A DNA stretch of 64,000 nucleotides, from NCBI GenBank assembly GCA_044221335.1, contig JBGAPI010000002.1, forward strand, positions 62,001-126,000, read 5' to 3'. The position numbers and the translations under genes were made by a program. Below, piece by piece: positions 35,061 through 42,698 of this stretch. The first letter of the stretch is position 1. Every line of letters begins with the position of its first letter. The notes beneath the pieces were generated by a model, which was not told the origin of the DNA, ran no database searches, and worked only from the letters and a program-made list of their open reading frames with translations. This DNA comes from JBGAPI01 sp044221335 (lineage in GTDB: Bacteria; Pseudomonadota; Gammaproteobacteria; Xanthomonadales; Ahniellaceae).

Positions 35061-35521
35061 CTTCCGCCGCGCCGCCCTGGACGATCCGCGAGCTCGTGCC
35101 GCACGCCGGCCGGATGGTGCTGCTCGACGCCGTCGTCGAGGCGCACGACGAGACGCTCGCCTGCACGACCCGGATCGGCGCCGACCACCTGTTCGAATGC
35201 GGCGGCGAGGTCGGCGGCTGGCTCGGCATCGAACTGATGGCGCAGGCGATCGCGGCGTGGAGCGGCTGGCAGGCGCGCCAGCGCGGCGTCGCCCCGCGGG
35301 TCGGCTTCCTGCTCGGCACCCGCCGCTACGACAGCCGCCGCGCGCGCTTCGCTGTCGGCGAGGAACTGACGATCCACGTGCACCGGCAGTTCCAGGCGGA
35401 CAACGGCCTCGCGCAGTTCGAGGCACGGATCGAGATCGGCGGGGAGATCGTCGCCTCCGCCGCGCTGAACGTGTTCGAGCCCCCCGACGACTCCCCAGGC
35501 GGTCAACGCAATGTCTCCTGA
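35057..35521 (+). CDS. aryl-polyene cluster: 3-hydroxyacyl-ACP dehydratase-like hot-dog protein
   Basis: A 154-residue hot-dog protein with the LVPHAGRMVLLDAVVE N-terminus of FabA/FabZ-like dehydratases and GGWLGIELMAQAIAAW. In described clusters two dehydratase subunits form a heterodimer; the other one here may be the domain fused to the ligase. It overlaps both neighbours by a few bases. Confidence 0.8.
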   Translation: MTSAAPPWTIRELVPHAGRMVLLDAVVEAHDETLACTTRIGADHLFECGGEVGGWLGIELMAQAIAAWSGWQARQRGVAPRVGFLLGTRRYDSRRARFAVGEELTIHVHRQFQADNGLAQFEARIEIGGEIVASAALNVFEPPDDSPGGQRNVS

Positions 35522-36260
35522 TCCGACGACCTCTCCCGGCACCGTGCTGGTGACCGGCGCCAGCCGCGGCATCGGCCGGGCGATCGCCCTGCGCCTCGCC
35601 GCCGACGGCTACGACCTCGTGGTGCACGGCCGCACTCCCAGCCCCGCTCTGGACGCGGTCGCCGCCGAGATCGCCGCGCTCGGCCGTCCGGTCCGGCAGC
35701 TCGCCTTCGACGTCGCCGACCGCGCCGCCGCCGAGGCCGCGCTCGGTCGCGACGTCGACGACCACGGCTGCTGCTACGGCATCGTCTGCAACGCCGGCAT
35801 CGCCCGCGACAACGCCTTCCCGGCGATGCCCGGCGAGGACTGGGACGCCGTGCTTCGCACCAATCTCGACGCCTTCTACAACGTGCTGCAGCCGCTTATC
35901 CTGCCGCTGGTCCGTCGCCGCAGGCCGGGCCGGATCGTGACGCTGTCGTCGGTGTCCGGTCTCGTCGGCAACCGCGGCCAGGTCAACTACAGCGCCGCCA
36001 AGGCCGGCATCATCGGCGCGACCAAGGCGCTGGCGGTGGAGCTGGCCAGCCGCGGCATCACCGTCAACTGCGTCGCCCCGGGTCCGATCGAAACCGACAT
36101 GCTCAACGACGAAGCCAAGCAGCGGGTGACCGCGATGATCCCCGCCGGCCGCATCGGCCGGCCCGACGAGGTCGCCGCGGTGGTGAGTTTCCTCCTGCGC
36201 CCGGACGCCGCCTACGTGACCCGCCAGGTGATCGCGGTCGATGGAGGCCTCGCCGGATGA
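35511..36260 (+). CDS. aryl-polyene cluster: 3-ketoacyl-ACP reductase (FabG-like)
   Basis: A 249-residue SDR with TGASRGIG (NADP binding), the NAGI region, catalytic Ser in SSVSGL, and Tyr-x3-Lys as YSAAK, and GRIGRPDEVA near the C-terminus. It would reduce the keto group after each condensation. It overlaps the dehydratase by 11 bp and the next gene by four. Confidence 0.92.
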   Translation: MSPDPTTSPGTVLVTGASRGIGRAIALRLAADGYDLVVHGRTPSPALDAVAAEIAALGRPVRQLAFDVADRAAAEAALGRDVDDHGCCYGIVCNAGIARDNAFPAMPGEDWDAVLRTNLDAFYNVLQPLILPLVRRRRPGRIVTLSSVSGLVGNRGQVNYSAAKAGIIGATKALAVELASRGITVNCVAPGPIETDMLNDEAKQRVTAMIPAGRIGRPDEVAAVVSFLLRPDAAYVTRQVIAVDGGLAG

Positions 36261-37495
36261 AGCGCGTGGTGGTGACCGGTATCGGTGCGATCAGCCCGCT
36301 CGGCAACGACTGGGCGACCGTCGAGCAGAGCCTCCGCAGCCTCGACAACGCCGTCAGCGTGATCGACGAGTGGGCGCAGTACGAGGGACTCCTGACCCGG
36401 GTCGGCGCACGGGCGATGCCCTTCGAGCTGGACCCGGCGCGCTACCACCGCAAGAGCACCCGGAGCATGGGCCGGGTCGCGCTGATGGCGACCCGGGCGA
36501 GCGAGATCGCGCTGGCCGACGCCGGTCTCCTCGGCGATCCGCTGCTCGGCAGCGGCAGCGTCGGCATCTCCTACGGTTCGTCCTCCGGCACTCCGGCCTC
36601 GATCGGCGACTTCGGCCGGATGCTGATCGAGAAGACCACGGAGGGCGTCAACGCGACGACCTACATCAAGATGATGGCCCACACCGCACCGGTGAACATC
36701 GGCGTGTTCTTCGGCATCAAGGGTCGCATCGTCACCACCTCCTCCGCCTGCACCTCGGGCAGCCAGGGCATCGGCTATGCCTACGAGATGATCCAGTCGG
36801 GAAAGCAGGTCGCGATGCTCGCCGGCGGCGCCGAGGAGCTCGACGCCACCGAGGCCGCCGTGTTCGACACCCTGTTCGCGACCAGCGTGAAGCACAACGA
36901 CTCGCCGTCGACGACGCCGCGCCCGTTCGACGCGGAGCGCGACGGCCTCGTGCTGGGCGAGGGCGCCTGCACGCTGCTGCTCGAGGACCTCGACCACGCG
37001 CGGGCGCGCGGCGCCACCATCCACGCAGAGATCCTGGGCTACGGCACCAACAGCGACGGCAGCCACGTCACCTTCCCGAATGCCGACACGATGGCGGTCG
37101 CGATGCGGCTGGCGCTCGCGGACGCCGGCCTGCCGCCCGAGGCGATCGGCTACATCAACGCCCACGGCACCGCGACCGACCAGGGCGACGTCGCCGAGTC
37201 CGTGGCCACCGCGGCGGTGTTCGGCGACCGCGTGCCGATCTCCTCGCTGAAGAGCTACATGGGCCACACGCTCGGCGCCTGCGGCGCGCTCGAGGCCTGG
37301 ATGAGCATCGAGATGATGCGCTCCGGCTGGTTCGCGCCGACGCTGAACCTCGAACGCGTCGACCCGCGCTGCGGCGAGCTCGACTACATCCGAGGGACCG
37401 GTCGAGCGCTCGACACCGGCATCGTGATGAGCAACAACTTCGCCTTCGGGGGCATCAATACGTCGTTGATCATTCGCCGCTGGGAGGACGCGTGA
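36257..37495 (+). CDS. aryl-polyene cluster: beta-ketoacyl-ACP synthase B (FabF-like)
   Basis: A 412-residue condensing enzyme with Cys165 in SSACTSGSQ, His in INAHGTATDQGD and His in MGHTLGACGALEAW. It closes the run of coupled genes. Being full length and FabF-like, it may start chain growth or carry out a distinct condensation. A gap of 188 bp follows. Confidence 0.92.
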   Translation: MKRVVVTGIGAISPLGNDWATVEQSLRSLDNAVSVIDEWAQYEGLLTRVGARAMPFELDPARYHRKSTRSMGRVALMATRASEIALADAGLLGDPLLGSGSVGISYGSSSGTPASIGDFGRMLIEKTTEGVNATTYIKMMAHTAPVNIGVFFGIKGRIVTTSSACTSGSQGIGYAYEMIQSGKQVAMLAGGAEELDATEAAVFDTLFATSVKHNDSPSTTPRPFDAERDGLVLGEGACTLLLEDLDHARARGATIHAEILGYGTNSDGSHVTFPNADTMAVAMRLALADAGLPPEAIGYINAHGTATDQGDVAESVATAAVFGDRVPISSLKSYMGHTLGACGALEAWMSIEMMRSGWFAPTLNLERVDPRCGELDYIRGTGRALDTGIVMSNNFAFGGINTSLIIRRWEDA

Positions 37496-37683
37496 ACGCG
37501 CCGCCCCAGCGGCTGCCATTGGGCTAGCGTGCAGGGCGCCCGGTCACATCCCTGAAGCATCTCCACACCCCTGCGAAACCCAGGCCTCGCCTGGATTTCG
37601 CGCCCCCTGACTCCGGGGGCTGAAAGAACCGAGTTGCTGACGTTGTACAGCGTTTCCCCTTTGAGACGATTCTGGAGGCCTAC

Positions 37684-38133
37684 ATGTCGATTCGCGTACT
37701 GCTGTTGTCCGCCGTGCTTGGCGCCGGTGTCGTGTTCGCCGCTCCGGCAGCCTGCGCCCGCGACACCATCGTCAACATCACGCTCGAAAGCGTGCTCGAG
37801 CTGCCCGAGGCGAAGAGAAGCCTCGACGGGTCGGTGCGCTTCTTCCTGGCCGGGGCGCCGACGCCGGCGATCGAGCGGAAGATGGGCTCCGACGTCTCGA
37901 ACAAGAAGACCAGCGGCGTCGGCAAGACCGACGAGTTCGGCTGCCGCTGGGCGGCGCTCGCTGCGCTCGAGGCCTTCCAGAAGCAGGCGAAGGCCCAGGG
38001 CGCCAATGCCGTCGTCGACCTGGTCAGCTATTACAAGAAGAACGAGACCCGCGATCCGCGCACGATCCAGTGCCATGCCGGTGGCGTGGTGATCGGCGTC
38101 GCCCTGAAGGGCGACTACGCCCGGGTGAAGTGA
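37684..38133 (+). CDS. secreted YbjQ-like protein of unknown function
   Basis: A 149-residue protein with a signal peptide (residues 1-25) and a C-terminal pattern GANAVVDLVSYYKKN...GGVVIGVALKGDYARV reminiscent of YbjQ/DUF4156-type proteins, which in many genomes are mislabelled as excinuclease subunits. TGGAGG precedes the start by five bases. Three Cys residues in the mature part could form disulfides. Not obviously part of the pigment pathway. Confidence 0.6.
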   Translation: MSIRVLLLSAVLGAGVVFAAPAACARDTIVNITLESVLELPEAKRSLDGSVRFFLAGAPTPAIERKMGSDVSNKKTSGVGKTDEFGCRWAALAALEAFQKQAKAQGANAVVDLVSYYKKNETRDPRTIQCHAGGVVIGVALKGDYARVK

Positions 38134-38149
38134 TCCGCGGCGGTCTGCC

Positions 38150-39067
38150 ATGACGACCGTCCTGGTCACCGGCGGCGCCGGCTTCATCGGCCGCCCGAGC
38201 GTGCGTGCACTGGCCGCGGCCGGCGCGCGGGTGCGCGTCTTCGACCTGCGGACCGATACGATCGCGGCGGACGAGCGCCGGGCGCTCGGCGCCAAGGTCG
38301 AATGGCTCGCCGGCGACATCCGCGATGCCGCCGCGGTGCGCGCCGCGCTCGGCGGCGTCGACCGCGTGCTGCACCTCGCCGCGCGGGTGTCGGTCGCGGA
38401 ATCGGTCGAGGATCCGCTGACCACCGCCAGCCACAACGTGATGGGCTTCCTCACGGTGCTCGAGGCCAGTCGCCGTGCCGCGGTCGAACGTTTCGTCTAC
38501 GCCTCCAGCGCCGCGGTCTACGGCGACGCCTCGGGTCCGGATGTCGCCGAGGACACCTGCGGCCAGCCGCTGTCGCCCTACGCGCTGGAGAAGGCCAACA
38601 ACGAGGCCTATGCCGCGCTCTACGGTCGGGAACACGGGCTGTCCTGCCTCGGTCTGCGCTACTTCAACGCCTACGGCCCGACCGGCAGCGAGTCGAGCTA
38701 TGCCGGCGTGCTCGCGGCGTTCCGCCGTGCACTGGCCGAGGGCCGCCCGCTGACGATCCTCGGCGACGGCCAGCAGAGCCGCGACTTCGTCCACGTCGAC
38801 GATGTGGCCCGGGCCAACCTCGCCGCGCTCGCCGCCACGGCGACCGGCGTCGTCAACGTCGCCAGCGGGCAGAGTCGCTCCCTGCTCGAGGTGGTCGCAC
38901 TGCTGCGCGAGCTGCAGGGTGGCGCGATCGCGGTCGAGCACCAGCCGCCGCGCACGCAGGACGTCCGCCATTCCGGGGCGAGCATCGCGCGGCTCGGGCA
39001 ATGGCTCGACTGTGCGCCGCAGGTGGCGGCAGAGGCGGGTTTGCGCGCGTTTTTCGCGGGACGCTGA
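38150..39067 (+). CDS. NAD-dependent epimerase/dehydratase (UDP-sugar 4-epimerase type)
   Basis: A 305-residue extended SDR with VTGGAGFIG at the N-terminus, catalytic YALEK (Tyr near 144) and Ser-Ser in YASSAAVYGD, plus SRDFVHVDDVARA. Typical of enzymes that rearrange UDP-glucose/galactose-type sugars for surface polysaccharides. The exact sugar is not fixed by these motifs. It begins 16 bases after the preceding stop. Confidence 0.85.
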   Translation: MTTVLVTGGAGFIGRPSVRALAAAGARVRVFDLRTDTIAADERRALGAKVEWLAGDIRDAAAVRAALGGVDRVLHLAARVSVAESVEDPLTTASHNVMGFLTVLEASRRAAVERFVYASSAAVYGDASGPDVAEDTCGQPLSPYALEKANNEAYAALYGREHGLSCLGLRYFNAYGPTGSESSYAGVLAAFRRALAEGRPLTILGDGQQSRDFVHVDDVARANLAALAATATGVVNVASGQSRSLLEVVALLRELQGGAIAVEHQPPRTQDVRHSGASIARLGQWLDCAPQVAAEAGLRAFFAGR

Positions 39068-39099
39068 AGTCTCCGCCGTTGCGAGCGCCGCACGTTGCT

Positions 39100-39212
39100 C
39101 GTCATTGCGAGCGCAGCGAAGCAATCCAGCGCCTTTCGCCCTCGCCGGTACACAGCGAAAAGCGACGTCGCTGGATTGCTTCGTCGGAGCGTTGCTCCTC
39201 CTCGCAATGACG
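39100..39212. repeat. 113-bp palindromic repeat, copy C
   Basis: Same 12-bp terminal inverted repeat and CAATCCAGCGCC block as copies A and B; right arm reads GCTGGATTGCTTCGTCGG. It fills the gap between the convergent epimerase and lipase-like genes (39068-39346), which holds no other feature. Confidence 0.8.
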
Positions 39213-39346
39213 GACGTTGTCTTGGATCCGAACGGTGGAGCGAGCAAGAGCTCGCTCCTCGAATTCCTCCGCTTCCTCGGTTTCCCAGGCTTCCTTGGCC
39301 TCCTCGACGCACAGACCCGTCGCCGACCGCTGCGTAGCGGCGCCCC

Positions 39347-41893
39347 TTAAGGCGTGTAGCCGTCGCTGTCGTTCGCCCAGGTCAGCGTCGTGCCGCCGCT
39401 GCTGAGGCGCCCGATCACGCCGGTCGCCCCATCGCGGTGGAACACCAGCGGGCCGCCGTTGAGTGCCGCCGCGGGGACGATCTTGACCCCGGCGATGCCG
39501 GGGCCGGCGAGCCGCACGGTGCCGAAGAGGGAACTGTCCGCGCTGATGGTGACCTCGCAGTCCTCCGCCGGCAGCGGTACGTGCAGGTCGAGCGCGTCGA
39601 GGTCGCCGGCCACCGCGAACTCCGGCAGGCGGTCGTCTTCGTCGAGACCGTCGCGGAACAGGGTGGACGCCGTTGCCGTCAGGGTCGGTACGGTGCTGTT
39701 GTCCGTGCTCATCGAGAAGTTCGGCGGCGGGATCGAGTCCGTCGGAATCTGGATCGGACCGGTCAGCACCACGCCGGCCTGGCTGGCGCGATAGACCTTC
39801 TCGTCGCCGGTGCCGAGGTTGCGCACCGCGATGGTGAGCCCGGCGCTGACGGCGCCGGTGCTGAACTCGAGCACGCTGTCCGGTGCGAGGACCTCGGCGC
39901 GCCGCGGCAGCCGCGACACGCCGGTCGGCCCGTAGGACGCCGGCAGGGTCCAGCCCACATGGCCCAGGACGTCGGCGTCGGTATAGAGCGGGTGATCGGT
40001 CGGCAGCGTTGCGTCGTGCCAGCCGCGGTCGACCCGGATCGCGCGGACAATGTAGTCGATCACCTGCGGATCGCGCGGGATGTCCTGATGCTCGGTGGCC
40101 GGGTTGACGAACAGCACGCCGCGGCTCGGGCCGCCACTGAAGCGGCCGAGCGAAGAAACGGTCGGCGCGGTGCCGTCGCTCGGGATCGTGACCCGGCTGA
40201 GGGTGGTCGACTCGCTCGAACAGGAGCCGCTGCAGGGGTAGTGGCGGGTGACCCAGCCCCCGTCGGAACTGAGATCGGCATTGATGATCTGCACGCTCGG
40301 AACGCCGTGGGTCGCGTTGGCCATCTGTTCCTGCACCTCGACGCCGCGGTCGAACAGCTCCGGCGAGATCGACAGCGAGCGCCAGTACCGCTGCGCCGCG
40401 ACGACGTCGTCGGTCGCCGGATCGGTGCGGGTCGCGACGCCGTTGCGCACCGTGTAGTCGGCGAAGATCCACTCGTGGGTGTTGTGGTGGAAGATGTCGA
40501 TCAGGGCCTTCGACGGATTCATGTGGTAGGTCGCGGGCGAATAGCCGCCGACGCGCAGGCCGGTGACGTTCTGGATCATGAACGGCGGAATCCAGATGCC
40601 GAAATTGTTGCCGCCGGTGCGCGCGACGTTGCTGGTGGTCGCCGCCGGCGTGCCGAGGAACACCGCACCCATGTTGAAGTTGAGCGCGATCTTCGCGGCC
40701 TCGTCGGGATTGTCGAGCATGAACTTCTTCGCCAGCGCCGTGCCCTGGCTGTGGCCCATGATGTAGATCTTCTCGTTCTGCCCGCGGGCGTAGGCGGCGT
40801 CGACCATCTGCCGGATCATCGGGTAGTGCAGGCGCCACGCCTGGCGCCAGTCGTAGTTGACGACCCGCACGTCCATCCCGGCGTCGCGCAACGCGTGGAC
40901 CAGGTTGTCGAGGTAGGGTTTGGGACAGATCGGGCCGATGTAGTTGCTGATGCAGCCGCTGCCGCCGAGGCCGTCGTCGTCGCCGGCGTTGGCGGCCACC
41001 TGCAGTGCCGGATGGCCGGGAACCGGAACCACGACGTCCGGCCCCAGCCAGCGACCCGGCCGCTGCGCCATGTAGAAGCTGAAGAAGTCGGTCCAGTTGC
41101 GAGCGAACTGGCCGGTGATCGAGATGTCGGGCACGCCGTAGGTCGTGACCGGGAAATCGAACCAGACGCGCTGCCGGAGGTTGAGCGGCCCCAGCGGCAC
41201 GGTCTCCAGGTTCACGCCGCCGGTGCCGGCGAAGATCAGCACCTGCGACCGGCCGCCGGGATTCACCGTCAGCGTCGACGTGCTGCTGCCGCTGCCGCCG
41301 GCGCCGGTGCAGGTCACCGTGACGTCGAGCGTTGCCGCCGGCGCCAGGATCACGCTGCCGGAAATCGCCGACACCTCCGGCACCTGCGGGCTCGAGCAGC
41401 TGGTCGCGAACTGCGAGCTCCAGCGGAAGGTGGAGGCGCCGCCGCCGCGCGAGATCGTGTCCGGCGTGAAGCTGGTGGTGACCGTCGGAGGCACCGGGTG
41501 CGGCTGCACGGTCAGCGTCGCCTGGCCGCTGATGGTGACGTCGCCCTGTGTTCCGACCGGGATGTCGCACTCCACGTAGCCGTCGACGTTCGCCGTCGGC
41601 GCGGGATTGACCACGACGCTGCCGCTGATGCCCGTGCCGCCGGCCGGCCCGCCCGGCACGCCGATGACCGAGCACGAGCCCGGACCGGTGTAGGGATTGC
41701 CGAGGTCGTTCAGCACCCGCCAGGAGAAGGTCGGTGCGGGGTCACCGACCACCATGAAGGTCGGCGTGAACCTGACGTCGAGGTGGTAGCCGGGCGGGAC
41801 GTCCGGTGCCGCGACGGACGCGCGGGGAAGGGCGGCCGCGATGCCGAGGGCAACCAGACTGAGGCGCGCGGCGAGCGCGGGGTGTCGATTCAT
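39347..41893 (-). CDS. large secreted lipase/acyltransferase-like protein with N-terminal Ig-like repeats
   Basis: An 848-residue protein. A signal peptide ends near residue 28, two Ig-like stretches with paired Cys occupy about 40-210, then an alpha/beta-hydrolase core follows with VVNYDWRQAW and the nucleophile elbow GHSQG (Ser382), resembling LCAT/PGAP1-type lipases. A His candidate lies in GGWVTRHYPC. About 110 residues before the end is LFRDGLDED, close to the DGFE-type motif of other secreted proteins here. It probably acts outside the cell on lipids or esters. The start was set at the ATG before NRHPALAAR. Confidence 0.7.
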   Translation of the reverse strand: MNRHPALAARLSLVALGIAAALPRASVAAPDVPPGYHLDVRFTPTFMVVGDPAPTFSWRVLNDLGNPYTGPGSCSVIGVPGGPAGGTGISGSVVVNPAPTANVDGYVECDIPVGTQGDVTISGQATLTVQPHPVPPTVTTSFTPDTISRGGGASTFRWSSQFATSCSSPQVPEVSAISGSVILAPAATLDVTVTCTGAGGSGSSTSTLTVNPGGRSQVLIFAGTGGVNLETVPLGPLNLRQRVWFDFPVTTYGVPDISITGQFARNWTDFFSFYMAQRPGRWLGPDVVVPVPGHPALQVAANAGDDDGLGGSGCISNYIGPICPKPYLDNLVHALRDAGMDVRVVNYDWRQAWRLHYPMIRQMVDAAYARGQNEKIYIMGHSQGTALAKKFMLDNPDEAAKIALNFNMGAVFLGTPAATTSNVARTGGNNFGIWIPPFMIQNVTGLRVGGYSPATYHMNPSKALIDIFHHNTHEWIFADYTVRNGVATRTDPATDDVVAAQRYWRSLSISPELFDRGVEVQEQMANATHGVPSVQIINADLSSDGGWVTRHYPCSGSCSSESTTLSRVTIPSDGTAPTVSSLGRFSGGPSRGVLFVNPATEHQDIPRDPQVIDYIVRAIRVDRGWHDATLPTDHPLYTDADVLGHVGWTLPASYGPTGVSRLPRRAEVLAPDSVLEFSTGAVSAGLTIAVRNLGTGDEKVYRASQAGVVLTGPIQIPTDSIPPPNFSMSTDNSTVPTLTATASTLFRDGLDEDDRLPEFAVAGDLDALDLHVPLPAEDCEVTISADSSLFGTVRLAGPGIAGVKIVPAAALNGGPLVFHRDGATGVIGRLSSGGTTLTWANDSDGYTP

Positions 41894-42050
41894 GATGAGG
41901 AGGCTCCGGGAAGGATGACGTGCACGCCACGAGCGACTCACGGCTCGCGTGCGGTCGCGTGGGACGCGTGCCGTTGGCAGCGACGCCCCGTGGTTCGATC
42001 TGCATCGCACGACGCCACCCGGAAGTGACAGCGCGCGCCACGGCGCCGGT

Positions 42051-42500
42051 TCAGACCACCGGTTCGTTGGCCGCGTCGGTGAGCCGCTGCGCGTGGTCGA
42101 CCTCGCGACCGGGCGCGCCGCCCGCGAGCGCGTCGCGCAGGTGCGGCGGCAGCTCGCGGCTGCTGCGGGCCGCACGGTCGATGTACACGTAGGTCGACTC
42201 GACGCTGGCGATGAGGCCGTCGCGACGGTCGCGGCGGAACTCGGTGACGATCACGAACGAGGAGCGGCCGAGTTCGTGCGCCCACACGCTCGCCTCGAGC
42301 ACCTGGTCGAACGCTGCCGGCGTGTGCCATTCGAGCAGCTGGCGCACCAGCGCGCAGCTCGTTCCCTCGGGGCGGCCCAGCGCGCGCAGGAACTCGCAGG
42401 CGGCGACGCTGGCGTATTCCGCGTAGCGGGAGTTGAACACGACGCCCTGCGGATCGCATTCGTGGAACTTGACGCGGAAGTAGTAGCGGAACGGGGGCAT
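42051..42500 (-). CDS. 4HBT-family acyl-CoA thioesterase
   Basis: A 149-residue single hot-dog protein with the motif FHECDPQGVVFNSRYAEYAS, whose Asp is the usual catalytic residue in the 4-hydroxybenzoyl-CoA thioesterase group. It lies upstream of the lipase-like gene on the same strand, with a gap of 157 bp, so a shared transcript is possible but not shown. Confidence 0.8.
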   Translation of the reverse strand: MPPFRYYFRVKFHECDPQGVVFNSRYAEYASVAACEFLRALGRPEGTSCALVRQLLEWHTPAAFDQVLEASVWAHELGRSSFVIVTEFRRDRRDGLIASVESTYVYIDRAARSSRELPPHLRDALAGGAPGREVDHAQRLTDAANEPVV

Positions 42501-42698
42501 CGACAGGCTCCTGGGCGGCGGGGATGGAGCGCTTCCATCGCAGCGGGGGTGCCCCGGATGCCAGCCGCGTGGCGGGATGCGGCGCCGTCGGACGCCGGTG
42601 TCACCTCGGCCGGCCGTTTCGCGATGCTGGGATCAGGAGGGGTGTCGAACGCCCGATCGTCGATGCCCCCCGGTCGATTCCCCGGAACGGAGAAGCGC

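Noticed and set aside
21192..37495. Reading the cluster as a fatty-acid synthesis operon
   Set aside because: The chain-length-factor protein, ammonia-lyase, LolA-like carrier, MMPL exporter and DUF3261 lipoprotein have no place in housekeeping fatty-acid synthesis, and there is no enoyl reductase.
39437..42028. Long open frame antisense to the lipase-like gene
   Set aside because: The product is an Arg/Gly/Asp-rich string without helices, signal or family marks, and the opposite strand codes for a well-formed secreted protein.
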